Shown: in pieces, positions 18,816 through 28,240 of the stretch | Numbering within the stretch: the first letter of the stretch is position 1 | Layout: each line of letters starts with the position of its first letter | Assembly: GCA_965200825.1 (NCBI GenBank) | Contig: OZ241385.1 | Coordinates: 3,052,806-3,116,805, forward strand | DNA from: Bin80 sp026709335 | GTDB lineage: Bacteria > Bacteroidota > Rhodothermia > Rhodothermales > Bin80 | Length of the DNA: 64,000 nucleotides | Reading direction: 5' to 3' | The notes under the pieces: generated by a model | Told to the model about the DNA's origin: nothing | The model's database searches: none | The model's input: the letters and a program-made list of their open reading frames with translations, nothing else | Program-made: the position numbers and the translations under genes

Positions 18816-20786
18816 TTATTGAATGTGCAGGATCTGCTGTGAAGAGACAGGGCGTCCATCAAGAAAGCCGCGAACAAAATAGATCCCGCTGGATAAATTC
18901 TCGGCGTTCAAATTTACACGCACAGGTGAGTGTAAAGGCGGTGTACCGCTAAATAGTGTACGGATTCGGCGTCCAACCAGATCATACAGTTCAATGGAGA
19001 CAGATCCGTGTGTTCCAGAAGTAAATTCAAACGAAGTTTCTGAGGTGAACGGGTTGGGATAAGCCGCACCGGTTACAAGATCTTCCGGGTAGAGTACAAC
19101 GGTAATCGATTCCGTAACCTTAGTGAGACCGTTCGCAGCAATTTGTCGGATTTGAAATGAATGTTGGCCGGGATCTAAATCGTTGACCGTATATGTAAAC
19201 GTGGCTGGGGCATCCATACTACCGGATATTTCTGCAAGAGAAACCAATGGATCGGTGCGTTCAACCACAAAGGTGATTGAAGTGGATGGCAGGATTGCAG
19301 ACCAGATAAGTTTCACAGACTGTTTACCGGGGATCGCATTCAAGTCACTGAATGCAATAAAATCGTATCCCAAGCAATCTCCGCGCAAGGGCAATTGACA
19401 GATCGGGTTCACGTTCAGGGTTGCATATTCCATGCTATTTGGTACACAAATACCTGCATTCATTGACAGATTGCACTGACTTAACTGTGCGCCAAGCGTT
19501 GCCATTGGTAGTGACAGTATGCCGGTGAGTTCATTGCTGCTAAGATCTAAAGTTTTGAGTTGACCCAGTTCTGTATACCCGTCAGGAATACTCCCTTGCA
19601 GAGTATTTTCTGAAAGATCAAGGATTTCCAAGTTCTGGAGGGAGGAGAGTGAGCGAGGTATAACACCGGTCAGTCCATTGTCGGGCAGGATGATACTGGT
19701 AATTTTTTGATCATGACAACGGATTCCATGCCACGTACATGGATCTGCATTGGCAAGCCATCCATGATTCCGAGTCCATGATGGACCTTCAGTTTCAAAA
19801 TATACTGACTCGAGGCTCATACAATCTGATCCCTGACATACCTTGCATTCGCTCTGGGGAAGAATGGAACATACCTGATCCAGATTTGCATAGGGAGGAG
19901 CATCCGGGAGGCAGATACGGTTTCCTTGCAGATTACAGTTTTGGATATTCGCAGCAAAGGTCGCTGTCGGGAGAGAAAGTGCTCCCTCCAGATCATTGTC
20001 AGCTAGAGAGAGCCAAAAAAGATTATCCAGATGAATGAGCTCTTCGGGGATAGTCCCGGAGAGCTGGTTTTGGCTCGCATCAAAAAAATTAAGTGCATCC
20101 AGCTTTCCTGTCCAGGCTGGAAGCGTTCCGATAAACAAGTTCTGGCTCAGATTGAAGTATTCAAGTCGCAAGAGGTTTTGGAGTGTATCGGGGAGGTGTC
20201 CGCCCAGTCGATTTTCATGGAGATCCAGATGTTGAAGGTTGATTAATTGCCCAAAACTTTCGGGTACAGGTCCCAGTAATTGATTTGCTGAAAGGCTCAA
20301 TTCACGCAGATTAGTCAGGTCTCCGAGTTCCGGGGGAATCGTTCCCGTAAACGCATTGTTGCCCAGCATAAGGACTTCCAAGTGTTCTAGATCTCCGATC
20401 GAAGGCGGAATCACACTGATCAGTTTTCTCAGGCGGGCACCCCGGCCAGTATTATCGATACGAATTGATTGTAGCTCTGTAAGTAAGGCCAAGTCGCCGG
20501 GAAGGACACCTGTGAGATTATTGGCAGACAGATCAATATGAGTAATTTCTCTTGGCCAGGCTGAAGACTCGCAAGTGATGCCGTACCAGTCGCATGGCTG
20601 ATTAGTGACAAGCCATCCTCGAATATTGAACCAGTTATATCCATCGGTATCCATAAAGAGTTTTTCCAGAACCGTACAGTCCTCAGTGGTAATCTGAGTA
20701 ATCTGGCGGCATCCTAAAAATTGCGCTTTCAGATCAGCGATAGAAGCGATTGAAATGATCAGAACTATAGTGGAGATGCGGATCAT
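18816..20786 (-). CDS. secreted plant-type leucine-rich-repeat protein with T9SS sorting domain
   Basis: 656 residues. Signal peptide (MIRISTIVLIISIASIADLKAQ), then an N-cap with CDWYGITC like that of plant LRR receptor ectodomains, and LRRs of the plant type (LTGVLPGDLALL, FTGTIPPELGDLTNL, LSGTIPEELIHL). A second cap (CTWHGIRC, ~350) opens a second shorter LRR block. A beta domain follows, and residues ~575-656 are a T9SS type A sorting domain (AYPNPFTSETSFEF ... GIYFVRGFLDG). Expected to be exported and attached at the surface for protein-ligand binding. Single gene. Confidence 0.9.
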   Translation of the reverse strand: MIRISTIVLIISIASIADLKAQFLGCRQITQITTEDCTVLEKLFMDTDGYNWFNIRGWLVTNQPCDWYGITCESSAWPREITHIDLSANNLTGVLPGDLALLTELQSIRIDNTGRGARLRKLISVIPPSIGDLEHLEVLMLGNNAFTGTIPPELGDLTNLRELSLSANQLLGPVPESFGQLINLQHLDLHENRLGGHLPDTLQNLLRLEYFNLSQNLFIGTLPAWTGKLDALNFFDASQNQLSGTIPEELIHLDNLFWLSLADNDLEGALSLPTATFAANIQNCNLQGNRICLPDAPPYANLDQVCSILPQSECKVCQGSDCMSLESVYFETEGPSWTRNHGWLANADPCTWHGIRCHDQKITSIILPDNGLTGVIPRSLSSLQNLEILDLSENTLQGSIPDGYTELGQLKTLDLSSNELTGILSLPMATLGAQLSQCNLSMNAGICVPNSMEYATLNVNPICQLPLRGDCLGYDFIAFSDLNAIPGKQSVKLIWSAILPSTSITFVVERTDPLVSLAEISGSMDAPATFTYTVNDLDPGQHSFQIRQIAANGLTKVTESITVVLYPEDLVTGAAYPNPFTSETSFEFTSGTHGSVSIELYDLVGRRIRTLFSGTPPLHSPVRVNLNAENLSSGIYFVRGFLDGRPVSSQQILHIQ

Positions 20787-20923
20787 ATATTTAGGAACCC
20801 GTGAGAGAAATCGGGACTAAATCCCCTCTTGGCACAAGGCCAACAAGCCTACCAGATGACACGAACACAGCCTAGGGAAGCGCCAAGGATTTGCCCCGGC
20901 AGTTCAGAAAACGTTCTCGCAAA

Positions 20924-21598
20924 CTATTGATGCGGGGTTACCATTAGGTCACTTATGTGTACGTTGAGCGCATGGTTGATTCGAAGACCCACAGTTCCAT
21001 CGATCATCATCTGGTCACGAGAGAAGCTGGCAACCTCGATGCCATTTATCGAAAAGGCGACCATATCTTCGAGTGCATCAATTCGTAAATGGTTTTTGAC
21101 GGACCCTTCTGTTTCAGGCCCAAAGACATTGATTGACTGACTGGCTGTCCAATCCTGAATGATCGATGTTTCGGACCCCGTGCGGCGTTTGATTAAAAAT
21201 TCTCCGGAGTTGCGAAGGAGAAAATAATCATATTTGATCTCATCATCTTCCAGCTTTTGGCCACCCAAAAACACACCATAGGCCTCTCGGCGTTCACCTG
21301 GATCAAACAGATGGATAGTTGACTCCAGCGTATAGCCTCCACTTGCTACGAGATCAGGGTGGTAGAAAATTGCGGCAGGACCGGTGGTAATATGCCAGCC
21401 GGGAGTCATGTTGACAAAGAAAATGTCGACAGAATCTTGATCTGCACCAACAACTAACTCCGGATTTGGGCGGTCAAGACGTACCTTCCAGGATTCAGGA
21501 ACCATTAGGTTCTCTCCATCTGGCTTGGCAGGATCCGGCTGAGCCAAAGCAATGAGTGGAAGAAAAAGAAGCAACGCTATGGATGAAACTTGTTTCAT
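20924..21598 (-). CDS. secreted protein, probable jelly-roll (concanavalin-like) fold, function unknown
   Basis: 224 residues with a clear signal peptide (MKQVSSIALLLFLPLIALAQ). The mature part has the pattern of a laminin-G/DUF1080-like beta sandwich: ASGGYTLESTIHLFDPGERREAYGVFLGG (in part), YDYFLLRNSGEFLIKRR, and FSINGIEVASFSRDQMMIDGTVGLRIN near the end. Similar folds bind carbohydrates or belong to 3-keto-glycoside hydrolases, but I see no catalytic motif. Transcribed away from miaB; 130 bp separate the starts. Confidence 0.6.
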   Translation of the reverse strand: MKQVSSIALLLFLPLIALAQPDPAKPDGENLMVPESWKVRLDRPNPELVVGADQDSVDIFFVNMTPGWHITTGPAAIFYHPDLVASGGYTLESTIHLFDPGERREAYGVFLGGQKLEDDEIKYDYFLLRNSGEFLIKRRTGSETSIIQDWTASQSINVFGPETEGSVKNHLRIDALEDMVAFSINGIEVASFSRDQMMIDGTVGLRINHALNVHISDLMVTPHQ

Positions 21599-21727
21599 TG
21601 GAATACAATTTGTGAAAGTAGTCGGATCGATAATTTACAACTTCCGAGACTATACAGCAAAAGTTTCGTAGAACAAATTCGGGTAGAAATGCGTTTTCCG
21701 CCATCTATGCAATCAGATTAAGCCCCC

Positions 21728-23116
21728 GTGCAGGAAAATCTCCCCATACTTGAAGATCTGGATACAGCTCGGTTACCTCACTCAGAATGTGAGGGCCGTT
21801 CGTCTGTATATCTGGAAACCTATGGATGTCAAATGAATGTGTCCGACTCCGAGATCGTAGCCTCTGTTCTGCGCACTGCCGGATTTGGATTGACACATGA
21901 CCCCCTTCAGGCAGATGTGATTCTGATCAATACATGTGCGATCCGAGAGAATGCTGAGCAGCGGGTTCGCAGACGCCTTGAGTTTTTTCGGGCCCGAAAA
22001 CGAAAACACCAGCCTGATCTGAGGATTGGGGTCCTTGGTTGCATGGCCGAACGGCTTCGCCATAAACTTCTGGAACAAGAGCGCCTGGTGGATATCGTTG
22101 TAGGGCCGGATGCGTATCGCGATCTTCCTCGACTGTTGCGCCACGTCGAAAAAACAGGCCAGAGTTCAGTCAATGTTGAATTATCACGTGAAGAAACCTA
22201 TGCAGATATTGCACCGGTGAGATATGATTCCAATGGAATCAGTGCATTTGTTTCCATCATGCGAGGATGTGACAATATGTGCGCCTTTTGTGTTGTTCCT
22301 TTCACACGGGGACGTGAGCGTAGTCGGAATGCTGGAACGATTGTTCGAGAGTGCCAAGATCTCTTTAACGCCGGATACCGAGAGGTAACACTACTTGGGC
22401 AGAACGTGAATTCGTACCGGGATGGCCCAGTAGATTTTGCAACGCTGGTTTATCGTGTCAGCTTACTCTCCTCTGAGCTCCGCATTCGTTATTCAACCAG
22501 TCACCCAAAAGATTGCTCTGAAGCACTGTTGGAAGTCCATCGAGAACGTTCGAATGTGTGTAATTTCATTCATCTCCCCGTGCAACATGGAAACTCAGAT
22601 GTTCTGGGGCGTATGCGTCGTGGTTACTCTTCTGATGAATACCGGGCTCTCATTGAACGTGCACGCCGGATCTGCCCTGGAATCTCCCTCTCAACCGATA
22701 TTATCACAGGATTCTGTGGTGAAACCGAAGCAGAGCATCAGGACACACTTTCGCTGATGGCAGACATTGAATATGATCATGCGTTTATGTTTATGTATTC
22801 GGAACGGCCTGATACTTATGCGGCTCGCAAGTATGATGACGATGTCCCGGAGCATACAAAAAAGCGCCGCCTGAATGAAATCATCAAACTTCAGAACTCA
22901 ATATCACTGAAAAAAAACAAAGAGGAGGTTGGATTTGTACGTACGGTGTTGGTGGAGGGCCCAAGTCGCCGCAGTGAAACTCAATTTTGTGGTCGCACGG
23001 ATACCAATAAAATGGTTGTTTTCGATCGTGGTTCACTCCAGGCGGGGATGTATGCACAAGTACGGATCACCGGGTGTACCTCTGCGACACTCTTTGGTGA
23101 TGTGGTAACTCTCTGA
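21728..23116 (+). CDS. miaB: tRNA-2-methylthio-N6-dimethylallyladenosine synthase
   Basis: 462 residues from a GTG at 21728. The N-terminal UPF0004 domain contributes three cluster cysteines (ETYGCQMNVSDSE, INTCAIRENAEQR, VLGCMAERL); the radical-SAM domain has GCDNMCAFCVVPFTRGRERSR with the CxxxCxxC triad; a TRAM domain ends the protein. MiaB inserts the methylthio group at position 37 of tRNAs reading U-initial codons, using two [4Fe-4S] clusters. First gene of a long rightward run, 20 bp before the next. Confidence 0.97.
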   Translation: MQENLPILEDLDTARLPHSECEGRSSVYLETYGCQMNVSDSEIVASVLRTAGFGLTHDPLQADVILINTCAIRENAEQRVRRRLEFFRARKRKHQPDLRIGVLGCMAERLRHKLLEQERLVDIVVGPDAYRDLPRLLRHVEKTGQSSVNVELSREETYADIAPVRYDSNGISAFVSIMRGCDNMCAFCVVPFTRGRERSRNAGTIVRECQDLFNAGYREVTLLGQNVNSYRDGPVDFATLVYRVSLLSSELRIRYSTSHPKDCSEALLEVHRERSNVCNFIHLPVQHGNSDVLGRMRRGYSSDEYRALIERARRICPGISLSTDIITGFCGETEAEHQDTLSLMADIEYDHAFMFMYSERPDTYAARKYDDDVPEHTKKRRLNEIIKLQNSISLKKNKEEVGFVRTVLVEGPSRRSETQFCGRTDTNKMVVFDRGSLQAGMYAQVRITGCTSATLFGDVVTL

Positions 23117-23136
23117 GTCAAAAAATTCTCCGTCTC

Positions 23137-24384
23137 ATGGATCGTCAAACAGTTCAGGATCGGTTTGGAATCATCGGTGAGTCCAGTGGAATTCGCCATG
23201 TGATTGACCGAGTTCGCCTAGTTGCGGGCACTGACATCTCTGTGCTTATTGAAGGAGAGAGCGGAGTTGGCAAGGAACTGATTGCCCAAGCGATTCATGA
23301 ACTCTCTCGTCGCAGGCATAAAGCTCTCAAGGTCATCAATACAGGGGCGATTCCTGAAGGCCTGATTGAATCCGAGCTCTTTGGTGCCGAAAAAGGTTCT
23401 TACACTGGTGCTACTGAACGCCGTCGAGGACTGTTTGAGGAAGCGGATGGAGGCACGATTTTTCTCGATGAGATCGGGGAAATGCCACAGTCTGCACAAG
23501 TCAGGTTGTTGCGAGTCCTGGAGTCCGGTACTTTCAACCGGGTTGGCTCTACAATCATTCAACGAACTGATGCACGTGTTGTCGCTGCAACCAACAAGAA
23601 TTTGGGAAATGAGGTAGCAGATGGTCGTTTCAGAGAAGATCTGTATTACCGCCTGAGTACCGTGATTATTCACATCCCGCCGCTCCGTGAACGAAAAACG
23701 GATATTCGACCGATCTTTGATGCATTTCTGCATACATCCAGTCAGAAGTATCAATCGCCTCGCCGAACATTGACAGCGGAGGCATATGATCTGCTGGAAT
23801 CTTACTCATGGCCTGGCAATGTCCGAGAGTTGCGCAATGTAGCAGATCAAGTGGTAGTCTTGCATCGTGGAGCCAGTGTAGATGCGAAAGACATTCGGCC
23901 TTTTTTGCGTGGTATCTCTGCAAATAATCCTTCCACATCCATCATGCGGATCGAGGGAGGACAAAAGACGACTCCAGAATCCTCTCATGAATTAGCGGTT
24001 GTTTACCGCGCATTATTGGAAATCCGCCAGGATATACAACATCTACGCAAAGATCTGGCTATGGTGTTACAGCAGATCCTGCCAGACACCAAGTCAATGG
24101 GGAGCTATCCGGATGAGCTGGAGATTGACAATGCGACCGCCGTACCTATGTTACCCGAGCCTAAGCCTGAAAAGAACCTGGATGAGGTAACCTTTGAGAT
24201 TGATAACAAAATTGATAACAAAGAGGAAGAGCCTCTTCTCACACTGAAAGAGGCAGAACGGAGGCTGATCTTTGAAGCGATGAAACGCCACAATGGAAAT
24301 CGCAAAGATTCTGCCGAAGCGTTGGGGATCAGCCCGAGAACATTATATCGTAAACTTAGGGAGTTGGATGAGGGTTCGGACTAA
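23137..24384 (+). CDS. sigma-54-dependent transcriptional activator without receiver domain
   Basis: 415 residues. The AAA+ domain begins at once: Walker A GESGVGKELIAQAIH (~40-54), the sigma-54 contact loop GSYTGA (~87-92; Tyr replaces the usual Phe of GAFTGA, a known variant), Walker B GTIFLDEIGEMP, arginine-finger region FREDLYYRL, and SWPGNVREL. The C-terminus carries a Fis-type helix-turn-helix (RRLIFEAMKRHNGNRKDSAEALGISPRTLYRKL). There is no N-terminal sensory domain; a ~100-residue linker with coiled-coil character lies between ATPase and HTH. Sits inside a miaB-lptE run, so it may act on envelope genes. Confidence 0.92.
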   Translation: MDRQTVQDRFGIIGESSGIRHVIDRVRLVAGTDISVLIEGESGVGKELIAQAIHELSRRRHKALKVINTGAIPEGLIESELFGAEKGSYTGATERRRGLFEEADGGTIFLDEIGEMPQSAQVRLLRVLESGTFNRVGSTIIQRTDARVVAATNKNLGNEVADGRFREDLYYRLSTVIIHIPPLRERKTDIRPIFDAFLHTSSQKYQSPRRTLTAEAYDLLESYSWPGNVRELRNVADQVVVLHRGASVDAKDIRPFLRGISANNPSTSIMRIEGGQKTTPESSHELAVVYRALLEIRQDIQHLRKDLAMVLQQILPDTKSMGSYPDELEIDNATAVPMLPEPKPEKNLDEVTFEIDNKIDNKEEEPLLTLKEAERRLIFEAMKRHNGNRKDSAEALGISPRTLYRKLRELDEGSD

Positions 24385-24874
24385 TCTTGTCCTGATTGGA
24401 TTGGCTCTTTCTTTGCAAAGCTGTTCATACTACAGTTTTACCGGAGTCAGTATCCCCCCTCACCTGCGTACGATCGCAATTCCACTTGCTGAAGATGAAA
24501 GTATCGGTCCCCTGACGCTGCTGGATGAATCTCTGACCGAGTTAATGATTGACCGATTTGTCCGGCAAACCAGACTCTCTCTCATTGAGGATGAAGCAGA
24601 AGCAGATCTGCTTCTCACTGCCCAGATTATTCGGTATGGAAACGCCCCAACATCCGTGACCGGTCAAGAGCGGGCCCAGCTCAACCGTGTATCTATCTCA
24701 ATAACTGCCCAGTATATTAACCAAGTGGATGATGACACTATGGAACGGACGTTCAGCGGGTTTGATGATTATGATGCTTTGGAGGGTGGATTGGAAGCGG
24801 AAGAATTGGCCGCACTAGCTGCACTGGAAAACATTGCCGACGATTTGTTTACTGCGGCAACATCTAATTGGTAG
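24368..24874 (+). CDS. lptE: LPS assembly lipoprotein LptE
   Basis: 168 residues from the ATG at 24368, inside the end of the activator gene; this start gives a proper lipoprotein signal (NLVLIGLALSLQSCSYYSF, lipobox LQSC). The mature protein matches the LptE family of Bacteroidota: YSFTGVSIPPHLRTIAIPLAED, LTELMIDRFVRQTRLSLIEDEAEADLLLTAQI (in part) and VSISITAQY. LptE plugs LptD at the outer membrane during lipopolysaccharide insertion. Overlaps genes on both sides, so it is translationally coupled. Confidence 0.88.
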   Translation: MRVRTNLVLIGLALSLQSCSYYSFTGVSIPPHLRTIAIPLAEDESIGPLTLLDESLTELMIDRFVRQTRLSLIEDEAEADLLLTAQIIRYGNAPTSVTGQERAQLNRVSISITAQYINQVDDDTMERTFSGFDDYDALEGGLEAEELAALAALENIADDLFTAATSNW

Positions 24875-26310
24875 AGGTCATGCTGGCCTTTTTGTACGCG
24901 GGCGCCATGACCCTGCTTGCTTTCTATGGTGCCAATTTTTTGTGGATGAGCATCATCATTGCTCGCAGTGAAAAGACAGGTTCAGGCGCCTTACCACATG
25001 CAAAGGCGAGTCGTATCTGGCCGTATGTAACTGTTCAAATTCCTCTCTACAACGAGGCATCCATGGCCAGGCGTGTGATTGATGCTTGCGCAGCGATCAA
25101 GTATCCGTCCAATCGACTGGAAGTACAGGTCCTGGATGATTCCAATGATGAAACAATTCGTATCACCCGGAAGGCGGTTGCCGATTGGAAAAAACGTGGA
25201 GTCAACATATCCAGAATACATCGACCTCATCGTGAAGGATACAAGGCAGGTGCATTGGCATATGGGCTGGAATCGGCAAGTGGTGAACTGATTGCTGTAT
25301 TTGATGCAGACTTTGTTCCTCCTGAAAATTTTCTGATTAATTTGGTACCACTCATGGAGGAATCAGATCTGGGAATGGTCCAGGTTCGATGGACTCACTT
25401 GAATGCCCAATCCTCGCTGCTGACTCAAATGCAGGCATGGTCTCTTGATACCCACTTTGCGGTGGAACATGTTGCACGCAATACCTCAGGGTGTTTTATC
25501 AATTTCAATGGAACTGCAGGTTTATGGAAACGAGCTTGTATTTTGGATGCGGGAGGCTGGCAGGACGATACATTGGCGGAGGATCTGGATTTGAGCTACA
25601 GAGCACAACTTCGGGGATGGAAATTTAGATATATCAATGAGTTGGAAGCACCGGCAGAATTACCTGAGACACTCGGTGCCCTTCGGATTCAGCAAACACG
25701 ATGGACCAAAGGAACCGCAGAAACCGCCCGCAAACTGCTTCGCCCGCTATGGAGAGCCTCAATTCCTTTGAAGACTAAAGTTCAGGGCACGGTTCATCTT
25801 ACTTCGCATATCGTCTATCCATGTCTTTTCCTTGCCGCTCTGCTTCATCCACTTCTTCTGTTCTTGGAGACAAGTGGATATGGTCCGGGCAAAGTGTATT
25901 TTGGTATCATGGGCCTCGGACTGGTCGGATTACTGGGATTTTTTCTTGCACAGATGTTTGCACAGCGCCAACTCTACCCGGATTGGTGGAACCGTATCTG
26001 TTTTTTTCCGATATATATGGCAGCGTCGATGGGACTTGCACTCAATAATACAAAAGCTCTTTGGAGTGCTTGGCGAAAAACCCGCACGCCTTTTGAGCGA
26101 ACTCCAAAGGCCAGCGGGCATACCTCTGTAAGAACATCCATGGGCATCGTAACACTTGAAATCATTATGGCTGTATATTCAGTGGTTGGACTCGCGTACC
26201 TTCTTTCGCAGGGGCTGTGGGCAGCTGTCGGATTTCAACTTATTTTTGCAATGTCATATATCTTAGTAGTACGATATAATATTCTCGAGTTTCGTTCACA
26301 AACAAGATGA
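24868..26310 (+). CDS. processive family 2 glycosyltransferase, membrane-bound
   Basis: 480 residues from TTG 24868; an ATG at 24880 is an alternative. N-terminal transmembrane helix, then a GT-A domain with VQIPLYNEASMARRVIDA, the DDS motif (VLDDSNDET), the metal-binding VFDADFVPPENF, acceptor-site TLAEDLDLSYRAQLRGW and the processivity motif QQTRW. Several C-terminal transmembrane helices follow. This is the cellulose-synthase/CslA-like arrangement found in beta-glucan, mannan and related polymer synthases; the product is unknown. Stop overlaps the next start (ATGA). Confidence 0.88.
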   Translation: MVEVMLAFLYAGAMTLLAFYGANFLWMSIIIARSEKTGSGALPHAKASRIWPYVTVQIPLYNEASMARRVIDACAAIKYPSNRLEVQVLDDSNDETIRITRKAVADWKKRGVNISRIHRPHREGYKAGALAYGLESASGELIAVFDADFVPPENFLINLVPLMEESDLGMVQVRWTHLNAQSSLLTQMQAWSLDTHFAVEHVARNTSGCFINFNGTAGLWKRACILDAGGWQDDTLAEDLDLSYRAQLRGWKFRYINELEAPAELPETLGALRIQQTRWTKGTAETARKLLRPLWRASIPLKTKVQGTVHLTSHIVYPCLFLAALLHPLLLFLETSGYGPGKVYFGIMGLGLVGLLGFFLAQMFAQRQLYPDWWNRICFFPIYMAASMGLALNNTKALWSAWRKTRTPFERTPKASGHTSVRTSMGIVTLEIIMAVYSVVGLAYLLSQGLWAAVGFQLIFAMSYILVVRYNILEFRSQTR

Positions 26311-26897
26311 ATACCCTTACGCTTTTTGATGCACTGAAATTGATAGGAGATCATCGTGCACAGGAAATTCTGGAGCAATTGGAGGAACTGCACCTTCAAT
26401 CCCCTGAGGATGTTCCAACTAATTATATCCTTGCCCATGCACTTGAAATGTGTGGGTTAAAGAGTCGTGCGGAGTCCGTCTGGAACAATGTAGCTCCCCT
26501 TCAGCCCGAGCAGCAAGCTCCGAAAAAGACCGAGCTATCGGATGAAGTGAACTCATTCATCCATACAAGCGGTATTCAGATTGAGTTAAACAGAATTGTT
26601 GAAGGGGATAAACTCGATGAGATTCAACAGTTGATCCTTCAACTTGACGCTGCGGATCGAACCACATTTGATGAGGAGCTTTTAGCTGGTGATACGTCTC
26701 TGGGAGAGTTCTCGGAAGAGTCCTATGATGATCCAATTACGGAGACATTCGCGCGTATTCTTGTCACCCAAAAAAAGTACTCGGAAGCATCCGATGTCTA
26801 TCGATCTTTGAGCGAACAAAATCCGGCCGAAAAGGAGCGCTTACTCGCCGAAGCGAAAAGATTAGAAGATCTTGCCAAACAGGAGGCAGATTCGTGA
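26307..26897 (+). CDS. TPR-like helical protein of unknown function
   Basis: 196 residues, acidic and helical, without signal peptide or membrane segment. The first ~60 residues (DALKLIGDHRAQEILEQLEELHLQSPEDVPTNYILAHALEMCG, in part) and residues ~150-180 (TFARILVTQKKYSEASDVYRSLSEQNPAEK) read as tetratricopeptide-like helix pairs; the central region does not fit a repeat. Overlaps the glycosyltransferase before it and anmK after it by four bases each. Probably a cytoplasmic adaptor in the same pathway. Confidence 0.75.
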   Translation: MNTLTLFDALKLIGDHRAQEILEQLEELHLQSPEDVPTNYILAHALEMCGLKSRAESVWNNVAPLQPEQQAPKKTELSDEVNSFIHTSGIQIELNRIVEGDKLDEIQQLILQLDAADRTTFDEELLAGDTSLGEFSEESYDDPITETFARILVTQKKYSEASDVYRSLSEQNPAEKERLLAEAKRLEDLAKQEADS

Positions 26898-28072
26898 TAG
26901 CTCCCAAAGACTGTCGCTGTGTTGCCGGTGTAATGAGTGGTACATCCCTTGACGGGGTAGATGTCGTCATTGCGAAGATAGAGGGGCATGGGAGAGATTT
27001 GCGAATCGCGAGCTGTTACGGAGACACATACCCCTTCCCCAGCGAATTATGCGACATTCTGAATGCAGCCGCTAATCAGGAAGAGATTGGTGTGGCTGCG
27101 TTAAGTCAATTGAATGTACGATTGGCTTACGAATACGCCCAGAAGGTTAGGCATACCATGAAAGCCAACGGCGACGAGGTTCGAGAACTTGATTTGGTGG
27201 GGTGCCATGGTCAAACTATTCGTCATCTTCCCGATAAAGTACTGGTCGCCGACGAGGAAATCAGTTCAACGCTGCAAATTGGCGATCCCGCTACAATGGC
27301 CCAGCTTCTGGGGGTACCGGTGATTGGAGATTTTCGATTGGCCGATATGGCCTGTGGTGGCCAGGGAGCACCTCTGGTTCCGTATTTTGACTACGTAGTA
27401 TTCACACACGATACTGAGAGTCGAGGCTGTCTGAATATTGGAGGCGTAGCAAATCTAACGATCCTGCCGCCAAATGCCCAGCCTGATCAGGTGTATGGTT
27501 TTGATACAGGGCCAGGCAATATGATTATTGATGTTTTGTGTCGCCGCACTCTGGGAGTGCCGTATGATGAGGGAGGGCGCATTGCGAAATCCGGGACCGT
27601 TCATGAATTTCTCTTGGCCGAATCATTACGGGATCCCTTTATTGTGTCCAGCCCACCCAAGTCGACGGGCCGTGAATATCTGAGTCATGCGTTCCTGCAA
27701 CGATTCTTGGATCATTCAAAACAATTATCTCCCGAAGACTTGATTGCCACAGCTACTGCATTGACCGCTGCATCCGTGTGGCAATCCTATGAGTCATTCA
27801 TTCAACCACACCATTCTTTGGATCGTTTGATTGTATCCGGAGGCGGAGTGCACAATCAAACTCTATTGGAGATGCTGAGAGATTACTTTATGAACAAGCT
27901 CTTCCCGGTACATATAGAGAGCTCAAATACCTACGGGATCGATGCAGACGGTAAAGAGGCCCTGTGCTTTGCAGTACTCGCTCATGAAACTGCAGATGGA
28001 ATTCCAACGAGTATCCCGTCCGTTACTGGTGCGACTCGCGCTGCGGTTCTGGGTAAGCTTTGTGTCCCATAG
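26894..28072 (+). CDS. anmK: anhydro-N-acetylmuramic acid kinase
   Basis: 392 residues from GTG 26894. Shows the AnmK signatures GVMSGTSLDGVDVVIAKIEG (~13-32), GCHGQTIRHLP, CLNIGGVANLT, FDTGPGNMIID and the C-terminal VSGGGVHNQTLLEML. It phosphorylates and opens 1,6-anhydro-MurNAc to MurNAc-6-phosphate during peptidoglycan recycling; the partner MurQ is not in the window. Coupled to the preceding gene by a four-base overlap. Confidence 0.95.
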   Translation: MIAPKDCRCVAGVMSGTSLDGVDVVIAKIEGHGRDLRIASCYGDTYPFPSELCDILNAAANQEEIGVAALSQLNVRLAYEYAQKVRHTMKANGDEVRELDLVGCHGQTIRHLPDKVLVADEEISSTLQIGDPATMAQLLGVPVIGDFRLADMACGGQGAPLVPYFDYVVFTHDTESRGCLNIGGVANLTILPPNAQPDQVYGFDTGPGNMIIDVLCRRTLGVPYDEGGRIAKSGTVHEFLLAESLRDPFIVSSPPKSTGREYLSHAFLQRFLDHSKQLSPEDLIATATALTAASVWQSYESFIQPHHSLDRLIVSGGGVHNQTLLEMLRDYFMNKLFPVHIESSNTYGIDADGKEALCFAVLAHETADGIPTSIPSVTGATRAAVLGKLCVP

Positions 28073-28240
28073 ATTGTGTGGCTTAACAAACTGTATCCGG
28101 AAGCTCCCATGTCAACGATCAAGTTTTATCTCTCATCCGAATAAAGTCTGATAGGATCATAGATACTCCTCTTATTCCCGGACCTCGAGGATCGTTTAAT
28201 GATTCCAGATCATGTTCAATCTTTTTTGTGAAATACAGTG

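Noticed and set aside
28073..28240. TPP riboswitch upstream of thiL
   Set aside because: No CUGAGA-type core or matching stem seen in the gap.
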